DNA of 64,000 nucleotides from Flavobacterium degerlachei (GTDB taxonomy: Bacteria; Bacteroidota; Bacteroidia; Flavobacteriales; Flavobacteriaceae): NCBI RefSeq assembly GCF_900106645.1, contig NZ_FNMV01000007.1, forward strand, positions 124,001-188,000, given 5' to 3'. The translations under genes were made by a program, and so were the position numbers. The notes beneath the pieces were generated by a model that was not told the origin of the DNA, did no database searches, and worked only from the letters and a program-made list of their open reading frames with translations. Positions 37,001-41,264 of the stretch are shown here, piece after piece; position 1 is the first letter of the stretch, and each line of letters opens with the position of its first letter.

Positions 37001-37934
37001 TCCTTCTTCAGTCGATTGGCAAGCAGCTTCAGGCTGGGATCGATCTAAATTAGAAGTGAGTGCTGCAGGTGGTAATGATATGTGGGTATGGAATCCTACA
37101 GCGAATAACTATGGAGTTATTAATTCCGCATCAGGACTGGGAACCAATTCCATTAGTAGGTATTTAGCGCCTATGCAAGGTTATTTTGTAAAAGCCGCAA
37201 CTGCAGGTAACTTAGGATTTGATAATACCGTCCGTGTTCATACAGGGGCTGGAAACTGGTTTAAAAATTCAGGAGTCAAAAAAGGAGTGATTCGTATCGC
37301 TGTACAATCAGAGGATGGTAGTGGTGCTGATGAAGCACTAATCCAGTTTGGATATTCTGACAGTAAGCAAGGGGCATCAAAACTTTTCAGCCATGTAGTT
37401 ACCGCTCCTAGCTTGTATATGAGCTCAAACCGTAAAGATTACTCAGTACGATATATGACTGATACAGCCGACAACAACTCAGTTCCGGTAGAATTTAAAG
37501 CGGGAAAAAATGGGTTTTATAATCTTGCATTCAGTTATGATTCAAAAGAATTCGATTTTGTACAATTAGAAGATCGTCTGTTGAAAACGTATACTTCTGT
37601 AAATCCAACAAGTTCGTATAGTTTTACAGCTACCATAAAAGATAGTGCGAATCGTTTCGTTCTTCATTTTAGCGAAGTTGAAACTTCAACTGAAAATGAA
37701 TTAGCAGCATTCGTTTACATGAGTGGAGGTCAAATGGCGATAGACTTAAAAGCGGTGGATGTTCAGACTGAAGTTAGTGTTTTTGATATTACTGGTAAGC
37801 TACTATTACAAAAAGAATTGGAGGGTGCTGCTGTTCATAAGTTAGACTTAAATATAGCGACACAAGTGTTAGTGGTTCGTCTAAAAAATGAAAAAGGTGG
37901 ATTGAAAACTAAAGTAATTTATAATCATTTATAA
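18972..37934 (+). CDS. Giant secreted beta-helix protein (6320 residues) with T9SS-like tail
   Basis: This 18.96-kb frame encodes a surface-adhesin-like protein. A signal peptide (KKTVVETKFFFFLFALFSF, ending TTIAQ) begins only near residue 78, so a TTG start at 19203 is possible; the first ATG is kept here. Approximate domains: PKD-like (105-180), LamG (207-380), acidic TSP3-like repeat (485-510), LamG (520-720), second TSP3-like repeat (725-755) and Ig-like domains (800-988). Four beta-helix modules follow (1001-2080, 2090-3221, 3369-4490, 4496-5628), each ending in (D)IGADE or MGADE. A separate domain lies at about 3222-3368. The shared C-terminal module (5631-6320) ends the protein. Its size is like that of gliding adhesin SprB, but the domains differ. 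Confidence 0.88.
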   Translation: MKRILPYFLKIETFNSLFTIPTKLMLLIKLSVCSISNTLKGLRKNNSIVSKNTDTSFFKVNNGISGLNVTNLFKDQILKKTVVETKFFFFLFALFSFNTTIAQPVINGTQNIACQGQVVSYSLSNSFTTYQWTITGGTPSSGTGSSINVTWGSGNRGQITVEGFNSGVSQGTATRKIYIDQKSLFTPTSNSTIFSGDATALNLDFVNKSMLFNGSTDYVGISNSNLINLGITDYRTVSLWFKANDVTTRQVLYNEGGGTNGLSMYIEGGKVYVLAWEGNTAWNAPNAPINVGQWYNISFVFDKNATDGFHFKGYLNGVNIGQYNEGSKADDGLAAHSGSVQIGSTTSNIVFHDNTTSNNKYFNGYIDDFKLWNRSLTGAEISIEKDHWLSSPVIDADLDVYINFNSSVLDIADSPSAESGALNGSPIYHNDAPLLPNILWSTGAATASITVNPTATTNYTYSLTEKLSAGCPQNGAINVTVTNGIDTEGDGVNDRYDLDDDNDGILDAVEMSCLPVAGYDGYWTFDNNTNDVSGNNHNLQAGSLSYSTDSKIGVASASFNGTSDYLQYSDGNYLNDAKGYFSYAFWVKPGTLTGIQNLLDEGGSVNGVAIRLNGTVLENAIRESNVQYSTSSFIFPSDNRWHHVALTYNNGGFTMYLDGVPSNNLATGFGDLAAHSSDHNFGAASGGDAFGNSNSYYYKGLMDDILHYPKVLSATEITGIIEKKCDVDNDGIASSLDLDSDGDGCSDANEAYANSNADGGDNGVYGLGTPTVKSNGLVASASYSAPAVITSGPTYLQGLTLAITTAPTNQGVCVGTTVTFTAAAIATILTTNPATTASTDISFQWKVSTDGGGVYNNISGANGKVASGTLVSLGLANVTTAMNGYRYKVGFTNEATICPVESSAILNVSTLPTVTGIPGSRCGTGAVILGATTTAGTVNWYANASGGTILGTGTSFTTPYLSSNTYYFAEAIQNGCVSSSRTAVLASLNSGNIEVVASQGTASTCYPTLKDAFTAINSGTHKGEIVINLVGNTSETTTAALNASGSGAALYDNILIKPTGGVSRSISGSIAGNLIDLNGADNVTIDGLNSGGNALIISNTSNAATASTIRFIADATSNTITNCIIEGSGTGASTATIFFSTGTAIGNDDNTISTNTIKQAGTNLPTNAIYSGGTSVPIDNSGISILNNNIQDYFSSGANGSAGLLVASNSSAWNIVGNRFYQTASRAITVAGTHRGIAILTTSGVDYSVTDNFIGYGDSNGGGISTYTGAFAYLFRGIELSVGTTSNSSVQNNTISGINITSSTAIVIPGAFSGIAVLAGTVDIGTITGNTIGATSGTNAISVGSTTTLTNITGIYATSTSAVTIQNNIIGAINTGSGSAAIGYIFNGIYTAGTGSYIVSSNMIGSENTANSIAIGTNGVTTTGVCTFYGINNAATGNITINENTVQNGTVYGTAASLFSGILNSAAGSNTTLDITKNNVLNFDNTGTGVSIGISVSGASAATLNLTENSIRSSTLTGSGSFTAISNVSAVATTNITDNIIRNITRSATTGAVTAISSTGGVTGFLNINDNQFGNDDGGLVTFSAASSGALIGINVSSATAASELSILRNDFRGITHSIQGSSPHTYIINAATTKRQDISNNTFTDLDVNTTGAVTFISNSVVLPANAVQEVKENKIATAMTAVPAVFFNKNGAGGTVTLFTSTATTTAAGVKVNHTANDFSKIQLTGATIMAGWVHTDAGQTVKSFTANTFSNWIGGSGSTTGLTVSGGANGSGTISGNTISAITSSGVITGISTSSGNENFISNNINGLSTIGVSAVNGITVTAGTLKKISRNKIYNLEASIVGGTVNGILVSGSTANIQVQIDNNIIGDLRAPNANAVDAIRGISITNTGANSTSNVYYNNIYLNALSSGTNFGTSGVYHTVNATATTAVLTLRNNIIINQSIPKGTGITAAYRRSGTSLNNFSITSNNNLFHAAAPSSNNLVFYDGTNSSQTLDAYQNIVAPRETNSVYADLITGGKFLTLVASNSNYLHLDGTKSSLAFNAAVNIDGITKDFDGQIRQGNDGYIGTEIAPDMGADEINTGVQPTPLSGVYYVGSGQTYKSLTNAGGLFSSINSLGLSGDVTVYVTSDLTEDGSNPLYQWTESGSGNYSLTVKPSAASPRLISLSLDSGFIRLNGADRTTFDGSFNGSGSYFTFANPSTSSAASVFQFINDATNNSVKNCNIEGSAVGTTAGIVVFSTGTTTGNDDNIISNNNIRPAGSNLPTNAIYSAGSSVNIDNSGNTISNNNIQDYYNAATASNGIFIASNSSAWTISGNKLFQTGTRTATVGTIHRGINIVTALGVGYNVSNNIIGYSSSTQTGTSEYTCGSNMNNRYFGIEMTVGLATASSIQGNTVAGLSLTNTNTGTVSTVPGIFGGISILAGSVNVGTITGNTIGSTIGNGSITITATKTLNIFEGIYSTSVGAVNIQNNIIGGISTAGGNAIGYLFYGIYTAGTGAYTISNNFIGSNSISNSISIGTISTSAVCTLYNIYNLATGAITISSNTIQNVTSNGTGASVLTGILNSAGSGDQLNITGNTIVAINNTGTGIITGISNTAAIASSVSITGNTIRTSTHTGTGTFNGILNGAAVATVNISSNIIRDINKNAVTGAFTAISSTGAVTSALNINDNQLGNSDGGLVTFNAASGGTLTGINTSGAIASCDVSVQRNDIRGIIHSVTASNTHNYISNSAVSKSQNISSNTFTNLNVNTTGTITFITNNVSLLAGGTQDVNSNSIVTAFARSAAGALTLFTSSTTTSAIGSTINNNNNIFSNITLVGASTIAGWVNTDAAYGTKNIKNNVFSNWQNATATSGATMTGINVATIGTENEISGNQINNFSTGGTTYGITTGVIAATGNDRIFSNIIHTLVVSPGSTSSVLNGIAITGGSYKQVYQNTIYNLQSSGAGITTGTISGIAVTGGLNNLIFRNKIYNISSSSTSITGTVNGIMVSGTLADQVTTIRNNSIGDIRVSAATGTLVNGINVVNTGLRSTTNVYYNTVYLNAPASSGAVFGSSGINHTASATATTGTLELRNNIIINNSAFKGSGLSVAFRRSAGTLGVLNNYSTASNNNLFYAGTPGANNLVYYDGTGSGSFQTLVAFKAGTNVAGTISPREQASVTENTNFLSTIGADASYLHINPSIATQIESSATNIPGVTVDFDGDTRHATLPDIGADEGNFVRDDKVGPTISYTALSNNSCGLSPSLSVTITDASGINTTTAKPRIYYKKAGSIDAITGNTSSENGWKFTEATNSTSPFNFNINYALLIGESVSTGDVIQYFVVAQDLASTPNVSMNAGAFATLPMSVVLSTANLPTVGTTNRYTVLQGLSGNVTIGAAGTYPSITGAGGLFDDINAKGLSGNLTATIIDPTLNASGAVALSAISYGCGSNYSLTISPKAGLAVTMSGDVAGPIINLNGAKNVIINGLNTGGSSLTISNTNTSTLATTIQLTNDASYNTISNCIIEGSGTNTALGTIFLSTGITSGNDNNTISNNTIKAAGSNLPTNAIYSAGTSVIADNSDNIVSNNNIQDYFNTGFASNGIFIASNGSTWTITGNKFYQTATRTSTASAIHRAINIVTASGSSYTISNNSIGYANANSTGTTTYNGSFANLYRGIEITTSILGGTSVIDGNTIAGINFSTTSGSTTLPGIFSGISVLGGNVKIGSITGNTIGASTGTGSISISSSTSLGVITGISSSTIGTVVIAKNKIGSINAVSSGNIGYTFSGIYSAGTFGNYTISENSIGSTTEVNSISIGAGSTSAVSTLYGVINLATGAMEITNNTVQNITTNGTGASVLTGILNSAASGSVLNITGNNVIAISNTGTGIVTGISNTLATVAVANINNNTVRSSSLVGAGAFIGILNGSAVPTVNINSNIIRNISRTTATGNVTGISSAGVLSVALNINNNQLGNTDGGFITYDIPSSGSLVGISVSGGSILSAQSIQNNDIRGIVHSALSTSAHTYIINASASKSQNISGNKFTNLNVNTTGAITLISNNVSLPNGGAQNVNNNNIVSGFTRSSTAGSGALNLFTSTTAVSAAGSTINNNNNNFSNITVSGAATITGWVNTDAGYGTKNIKNNTFSTWQNTTATSAASMTGISVNTLGTGNEISGNQINTFSAGGNIYGILTAAGNDRIFSNTIHSLVSSAAITTTVVNGIAISTTGTSKQVYQNTIYNIQSNGGFTTGSVSGIAVTGGLNNLIFRNKIYNISSANSAITGTVNGIMVSSTVVDQTTTIHNNIIGDIKATAGSGVNLVNGINVMNTGLRATTNVYFNTIYLNATASSGTNFGSSGVNHTASATATTGVLDLRNNIIINQSERKGTGVTVGLRRSSSALNNFATTSNNNLFHAGAASPTNLIYSDGTNLIQTFEDYQSLASPRESNSVYADLIGISKFINSSDPSLASYLHFVDGIETVAESGGTNIEGIDVDFDGEMRNGETPDIGADEFEGIPASALAGTYNVGLGKRFTSLTNAGGLFATINSLGLKGNMIVNITSDLAEDGSRSLNQWKEEGVGNYTLTIQSISVAQKVISGNVDTGLIRFTGADKVKIDGKFGTNNNSLTFRNNSAATSTSTFLFINDATNNQILNCNIEGMGTGINTGTIHFSTGASAGTGNDLNIISNNNITPVSNNLPTNAIYSSGTSIAINNSEVTISNNNIRGYFNSETSSNGIFLAANSSDWSITANKLYQTATRTSTVASNIRAINIVTPYGVNYTINNNSIGFANTSSTDNTTYNGDVASTFRAIELNVGVNEVTNIQGNSIGGINFSTSASSSLPGFFTGISVLGGRVNIGTTAGNTIGSTIGNSSIILSSSTTAGVITGIYSTSISDVDIRNNNIGGIITLGDDSIGYTFNGIYTVGVAGNYSIISNTIGSSTTANSINIGGVSTTAICTFNGINNSATGTISINSNTIQNTTVNGTAASVYYGILNTAASGTLSINSNSIVSGTNTGTGTASTSVFTAILNTAACEFAAIKSNIIRNHKRTDSGIFTGISSTGAIFGSLAIEDNQLGNNSGGLISYTGTNSRNLIGINVSSATGIAALSIKNNDIRGINYQTTSSGANTYIINAAATNQQTISNNTFTDLNINSTGNIIFISNNVLIPENGTQLIQNNRLATATAASTFFSKSAGGGTVTLFTSTTTATAAAGVTITHSGNNFSRLNVLDATAIAGWVQTDAGVGSPTLTIENNVFENWIGGTSAITAINVNTTSNTNATKNNSIKSISSNGTITAITTGLGNDNIFSNTIDNLTSSGGTSNTIVSGINISSGATQNIYSNKITNLTGNDLTSGSVRGILISGGTLINVYQNTLSKITANANTSGTINGIWISGGSSINVFRNKIYDISSTSSVMSTGTVQGIQVSGSSANLNATISNNIIGDIRTANANIANPLRGISLISTGANSNINLYYNTIYLNGTSTGTDFGSSAIYHSSSAAASIANLDMRNNIILNNSVALGSGKTVAYYRSSTDLSNYSTNSNNNLFFGGTASANNLIFFDGINQEETLAGFKVRMINKDQLSVTEDMIANLKFLSINGSDDTYLQMNPLKATFAESGGANISGFTIDFKGSIRQGNPAYVGTGNKPDIGADEFEGKFVNVWKGSISQNWATVGNWTRNLIPVTDESIVFDEIPLNDLILDEDKSVLNITNSQSTYGIVLNGKKLTLKGGLFFSAGGTIDASAPNSTMQFSGSAVQSINTAVFKNDAVYNLNINNLNNVVLNGNLRLLNNLTLTSGKLDAFTNSPQITYAGNAVQTIAINQFLGEKVYNLIVDNASGVLLNTNFAVTNSLVINNGKKLSVSSLYQLTAMGTISNNAGTAGLILKSDASGTASLLHNSNDVPATVQRYISGPVEGWHFLSSPVSNQAISGSWLPVGSYGTGNVLTGTGYDLYLWDEPSYSFKYKQDASPIGWNSVHPGSNFSVGRGYLYSVQALNPTKEFQGNLNNGIINYPITITTPPTPVDPILDNLKGFSLVGNPYPSSVDWQAASGWDRSKLEVSAAGGNDMWVWNPTANNYGVINSASGLGTNSISRYLAPMQGYFVKAATAGNLGFDNTVRVHTGAGNWFKNSGVKKGVIRIAVQSEDGSGADEALIQFGYSDSKQGASKLFSHVVTAPSLYMSSNRKDYSVRYMTDTADNNSVPVEFKAGKNGFYNLAFSYDSKEFDFVQLEDRLLKTYTSVNPTSSYSFTATIKDSANRFVLHFSEVETSTENELAAFVYMSGGQMAIDLKAVDVQTEVSVFDITGKLLLQKELEGAAVHKLDLNIATQVLVVRLKNEKGGLKTKVIYNHL
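21972..25212 (+). repeat. Beta-helix module 1 of giant gene 2
   Basis: This unit of about 1080 codons opens with a YPTLKDAFTAIN head, passes through NxxNTI-type helix turns, and ends with VYYNNIYLN, LRNNIIIN, NNNLFHA and PDMGADE. It is the most diverged of the four modules at its head. Confidence 0.85.
25240..28632 (+). repeat. Beta-helix module 2 of giant gene 2
   Basis: This unit of about 1130 codons begins YYVGSGQTYKSLTNAGGLFS and ends LPDIGADE. It includes the GLNNLIFRNKIYNIS and TNVYYNTVYLN segments shared with module 3. Confidence 0.88.
29076..32443 (+). repeat. Beta-helix module 3 of giant gene 2
   Basis: This unit of about 1120 codons begins TIGAAGTYPSITGAGGLFDD and ends TPDIGADEFEG. 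Long blocks are nearly the same as module 2 (for example GTKNIKNNxFSxWQN and GLNNLIFRNKIYNISS), pointing to tandem duplication of a 3.4-kb unit. Confidence 0.88.
32457..35857 (+). repeat. Beta-helix module 4 of giant gene 2
   Basis: This unit of about 1130 codons begins YNVGLGKRFTSLTNAGGLFA, close to the head of module 2, and ends KPDIGADEFEG just before the shared C-terminal module. Confidence 0.88.
35862..37934 (+). repeat. Shared C-terminal module, copy 2
   Basis: This is the counterpart of 16216-18287 and is the same length to within a few codons. It contains the WKGSISQNWATVGNWTRN opening and a T9SS type-A-like end (VFDITGKLLLQKELEG, then LVVRLKNEKG). Confidence 0.92.
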
Positions 37935-38026
37935 TAAAAACAATCTAGTAGCTGCTGTCTTCTAAATTGATTTTTAAAGCAGTGATTTAGTACTGTAAAA
38001 GATAATCTTTTAAAAATATAAAATTG

Positions 38027-38065
38027 ACACTTGCGTCCGAATTAATCGGAAGCAGGTGTTTTTTA
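38027..38065 (+). terminator. Terminator of giant gene 2
   Basis: ACACTTGCGTCCGA (38027-38040) pairs with TCGGAAGCAGGTGT (38046-38059), with one mismatch and one G-U pair, followed by a T run. It lies 92 bases after the stop. Confidence 0.8.
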
Positions 38066-38637
38066 TTTCTGCTGGTAGCAGCGATTCCCTAATTTTATAT
38101 TTATCAGCCAAGTTATGTTTGGAGTAATCGTTAAATATGTTTTAAAAACAGGTCCGAATAAGCATATTATTTGGGGATTTTACAATGTCTTCTTCAGCGA
38201 TTTCAATGATTTTTTAATTTATAATTATCTTTTTTGCAGGTTGTTATATAAAATTGCTGCTGTCGATTTTATCTACTACCTTAGATAAGTCATTTACCTT
38301 AACATGCATTTAGAAAACCTTCTTTTTAGTACCTTATATATAAAGTACTCCAGTCAGATCAATGGCCAGAGGCATCATTTATATTTAATTTCCATCAGTA
38401 AGCAAATCAACTATTTACTCACCTAAGAATTATCGTACAAAACAAGTTGTTGATTATGAGGGAAGTAATGATAATGATTCTTTAAAATGTAGTTTATCGG
38501 ATTTATATGTATTTAATCGGTTTTTTTGTTTAATTTTAGAATATGGAAGTTCAAAAATAATTCGTGCTATTAACAGCAACGGTAAATTTATTTAAAAACA
38601 TTCAAACCACTGAATTATCAACCTAAAGAGGGGAATC
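38066..38637. other. Intergenic region before the DUF4402 locus
   Basis: About 570 AT-rich bases without a credible open frame. The promoter of the first DUF4402 gene should be here, but no good TAnnTTTG box was found. A GAGGGG purine run lies just before the ATG at 38638, which is stronger than usual for this genome. Confidence 0.5.
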
Positions 38638-39195
38638 ATGAAAAATCTATTAACTCTTATAATGGTTACTGTGACAATAGGTTTTACAGGGAATAGTAAA
38701 GCCCAAACTTTATCAACTGTTAATGCTTCAGCAGGTGCAACGATAATAGTTCCAATGACATTAACAGAGCAAAATTCATTAAATTTTGGAAGCACAAACA
38801 AAAAAATAGGTGTTGCTGGATCAGTTGTGCTTTCTACAACAGATGCATCTCGTGATTTTAATGGAGGTGTTTCTGGATCCTCAGTTGGCGGCGCTGCTTC
38901 CAACGCTGTTTTTAATGTAACAGGAGCTCATGATAGTAGCTATGCGATAACATTACCTACCTCAATTATAGTTAGGGAGCCAGGCTCTATGTCAATGACT
39001 ATTAATGAGCTAAAGATTAGATTTAGTGGCGCTGCTCAAGACGTTGCAATTAATGAAGGTAGTAATAGTGTTAGCAAGATGCTAAATGCTAGTGGAAATG
39101 ATAGTTTTAGATTGGGAGGAAAGTTAAACATAGGGTCGGAACAACTGGCTGGGATATATTCTGGAACTTATTCGATAACTGTTGACTACAATTGA
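38638..39195 (+). CDS. DUF4402 candidate pilin subunit 1
   Basis: This 185-residue exported protein has a signal peptide (MKNLLTLIMVTVTIGF, ending SKAQ) and one DUF4402 domain. Landmarks are IIVPMTLTEQNSLNFGS near the mature N-terminus, a central FNVTGAHDSSYAITLP strand, and a C-terminal GTYSITVDYN strand. A beta sandwich that ends in such a strand is what chaperone-usher subunits show. It has its own terminator and stands 545 bases before the second DUF4402 gene, so it may be separately regulated. A structural role in a surface fibre is inferred from the chaperone and usher genes downstream. Confidence 0.85.
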   Translation: MKNLLTLIMVTVTIGFTGNSKAQTLSTVNASAGATIIVPMTLTEQNSLNFGSTNKKIGVAGSVVLSTTDASRDFNGGVSGSSVGGAASNAVFNVTGAHDSSYAITLPTSIIVREPGSMSMTINELKIRFSGAAQDVAINEGSNSVSKMLNASGNDSFRLGGKLNIGSEQLAGIYSGTYSITVDYN

Positions 39196-39227
39196 CTGAA
39201 TAGTAAAATAATCAAAACTAAATAATG

Positions 39228-39251
39228 GCTGTCCTTTGGGATGGCTTTTTT
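39228..39251 (+). terminator. Terminator after DUF4402 gene 1
   Basis: GCTGTCC (39228-39234) pairs with GGATGGC (39239-39245), with two G-U pairs, around a TTTG loop and before a six-T run. Confidence 0.75.
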
Positions 39252-39740
39252 GCTTTTAATAGGAATTAAAAGTAGTCTATCTATAGTGGGTGAGTAGATT
39301 ACTCTTTTAGGTATTCTTATTTTTATTTTGATCATCTTATTATATTTCAGTTTGGCCAAACTACTTACTTTTTTCTGTTTTTATGACACTTCTAAATCAA
39401 TAAATGTACTTCAATTGGAAAGTGATATTTGGTTCCAAATATTAAAAATAAGAAGTCCTCTATAGGTCCAAGGCTTAATATACAATTACTGACTGAGTTA
39501 TTCTCTTTTATGAGACTCTGTTATAGTCATATTTTCTTTTTTTTTATAGGCATTTTTTTCTACCTGATTACATCGAAATACCGTACGAATTTTCATAATT
39601 AATGTAATGATTGAGCAGAAGTTGCACTTTAACGGTTTTTTAGGTTAGTTACAGACTTTTTTAGGAGCGATGTGTAGTTGCATCATATGTTTGCACCAGA
39701 TTTAAAAACCGATTTACCCAAATCTACTAAAACAAAAAAC
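39252..39740. other. Intergenic region before DUF4402 gene 2
   Basis: About 490 AT-rich bases with no gene recognised. Near its end is the promoter candidate at 39686. An in-frame ATG at 39678 precedes the promoter box and is not a likely start. Confidence 0.5.
39686..39693 (+). promoter_or_regulatory. -7 promoter box of DUF4402 gene 2
   Basis: TATGTTTG fits the Bacteroidetes -7 consensus TAnnTTTG. It predicts a leader of about 40 bases to the ATG at 39741, and it falls inside the upstream in-frame extension, which supports the shorter start. Confidence 0.55.
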
Positions 39741-40286
39741 ATGAAAAAAAACCTACTTACATTAGCAACTATCCTTACAATTGGATTTTTTACAAATAAT
39801 GCTATGGCACAAACTAGTGCAGAAGTATCAACAACAACTGCTGGGGCAAAATTAATTAAACCGATGACTCTTGTTCAAGATTCTCCTTTGCATTTTGGAA
39901 CTATAAACGTTCTTGCAGGAGCAGGAGGAACTGTAGTGATGAATTCAGATAGTAACTCTCGAACTTTTAGTAGTGGTGTCGCATCTGGAATAGTTGCTCC
40001 TGCACCTACCAATGCAGCATATACTGTAACGGGTACAAAAAATGTAACTTATGCGCTTACTTTACCTACAACTATAGTAGTAGCAGAAACTCTTGTACCT
40101 GCGAATACGATGACAATTTCTGCTTTAAAAGCAAGATTTAATGGCGAAAGTGTAGATGCTGTTACTAGTACATTAAGCGCAACAGGAACTGATAGTTTTA
40201 CAGTTGGTGGGACTTTGACAGTTGCAGCATCTCAAAATGCTGGGATTTATGCTGCTACTTTTAAAGTAAGTGTTGATTATAACTAG
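39741..40286 (+). CDS. DUF4402 candidate pilin subunit 2 (probable major subunit)
   Basis: The start is set at the signal peptide (MKKNLLTLATILTIGFFTNN, ending AMAQ), giving 181 residues; 21 further codons upstream overlap the promoter box. The DUF4402 domain shows KLIKPMTLVQDSPLHFGT, a central YTVTGTKNVTYALTLP strand, TVGGTLTVAASQNAGIY and a C-terminal ATFKVSVDYN strand. It is the closest relative of subunit 1 in the window. It is followed by a terminator and then by the chaperone and usher. A promoter-proximal subunit with a leaky terminator behind it is the usual plan for an abundant shaft protein. That role is inferred. Confidence 0.86.
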   Translation: MKKNLLTLATILTIGFFTNNAMAQTSAEVSTTTAGAKLIKPMTLVQDSPLHFGTINVLAGAGGTVVMNSDSNSRTFSSGVASGIVAPAPTNAAYTVTGTKNVTYALTLPTTIVVAETLVPANTMTISALKARFNGESVDAVTSTLSATGTDSFTVGGTLTVAASQNAGIYAATFKVSVDYN

Positions 40287-40305
40287 TATTTAATTTGATA
40301 TAGGG

Positions 40306-40344
40306 AAAAGGGGAAAGATAACTTATAGTCTTTTCCCTTTTTTT
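40306..40344 (+). terminator. Terminator between DUF4402 gene 2 and the chaperone
   Basis: AAAGGGGAAAGA pairs with TCTTTTCCCTTT (40329-40340) around a loop of about ten bases and runs into Ts. It probably lowers read-through from the subunit gene into the assembly genes. Confidence 0.75.
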
Positions 40345-40398
40345 ATTGGCATAATGGTTTATTTTTGCCTAGTACGATCAAATTAAAAAAAGAATATA

Positions 40399-41220
40399 AT
40401 GAAAAAGCTGCTGTTATTTATCGCCATTATAGTTTTCACTATTAAAGCTGAAGCTCAAGGTGACTTACTAGTTACACCCAGCCGGGTTGTATTTGAAGGC
40501 AATAAGCAGAAAGAAATACTTAATCTGGTAAACATGGGAAGCGAAACGACCACCTATTCAGTATCTTTCGTTCAGAAAAGTATGAAAGAAGATGGTAGTT
40601 TTGTAGATATTATTGAAGCTGAATCGGGGCAACAATTTGCAGATCCGTATCTGCGTATCTTCCCAAGGCAGGTAACATTAGCGCCAAATGAAGCACAAAC
40701 TATTGTGGTACAATATAGACGTAAAGCAGATATGCAGTCAGGAGAGTACCGTTCGCATTTGTTCTTTAGATCCGAAAAAGATTATACAGCACTTGGAGAT
40801 AAAACTGCAGCCAAAGATGCTAAAAGTTTAAGTGTTCAGCTGATTCCTATTTTTGGGATGAGTATTCCCGTAATTATCCGAACAGGCCAAACTGACGTAT
40901 CAGCAATGCTAAGTGATTTGAAACTTGATGTACAGGATAAAGAGGTACATAATTTTAGTTTTACCATTAATAGAACGGGCAATATTTCATTGTATGGTGA
41001 TATCAAAGTAGAATTTTCCCCTGAAAAAGGCAAACGGTTTGACATTGCTGCTATTAATGGAGTGGGAGTTTACACTAGCATAGATAAACGGAGCATAAGA
41101 GTACAATTAGATGCTGCGACAATGAAGTTGTTAAAAAAGGGTACATTGAAAGTGACTTACAATAGTAATGGTGATGGTAAATCTGTAGTCTATGCTACCA
41201 GTGATTTGGTAATTGAATAG
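40399..41220 (+). CDS. PapD-like periplasmic pilus chaperone
   Basis: The 273-residue exported protein has a signal peptide (MKKLLLFIAIIVFTIKAEAQ) and a PapD-like first domain. It opens LLVTPSRVVFEGNKQKEILN, where R29 sits at the position of the subunit-anchoring arginine of PapD. The typical LRIFPRQVTLAPNEAQTIVV segment (about residues 85-104) leads to the G1 strand. A second, shorter beta domain follows and ends DLVIE. It lies between DUF4402 genes and just before the usher, as chaperones do in chaperone-usher loci. It probably holds DUF4402 subunits for delivery to the usher. The family is clear; the partner is inferred. Confidence 0.87.
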   Translation: MKKLLLFIAIIVFTIKAEAQGDLLVTPSRVVFEGNKQKEILNLVNMGSETTTYSVSFVQKSMKEDGSFVDIIEAESGQQFADPYLRIFPRQVTLAPNEAQTIVVQYRRKADMQSGEYRSHLFFRSEKDYTALGDKTAAKDAKSLSVQLIPIFGMSIPVIIRTGQTDVSAMLSDLKLDVQDKEVHNFSFTINRTGNISLYGDIKVEFSPEKGKRFDIAAINGVGVYTSIDKRSIRVQLDAATMKLLKKGTLKVTYNSNGDGKSVVYATSDLVIE

Positions 41221-41264
41221 TGAAAACAAGACAATTTTCTTATAATGAGTATTTATAAAATTGA

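Noticed and set aside
18972-37934. Identification of the 6320-residue protein as gliding adhesin SprB
   Set aside because: The size is similar, but the LamG, TSP3-like and beta-helix modules and the type-A-like tail do not fit what I know of SprB, and no gliding genes flank it.
13621-38066. Mobile element as the cause of the duplicated giant-gene parts
   Set aside because: No transposase, terminal inverted repeats or target duplications were seen around either gene; local duplication and conversion explain the data.
39678-39740. N-terminal extension of DUF4402 gene 2
   Set aside because: It contains the -7 promoter box and would precede a normal signal peptide.
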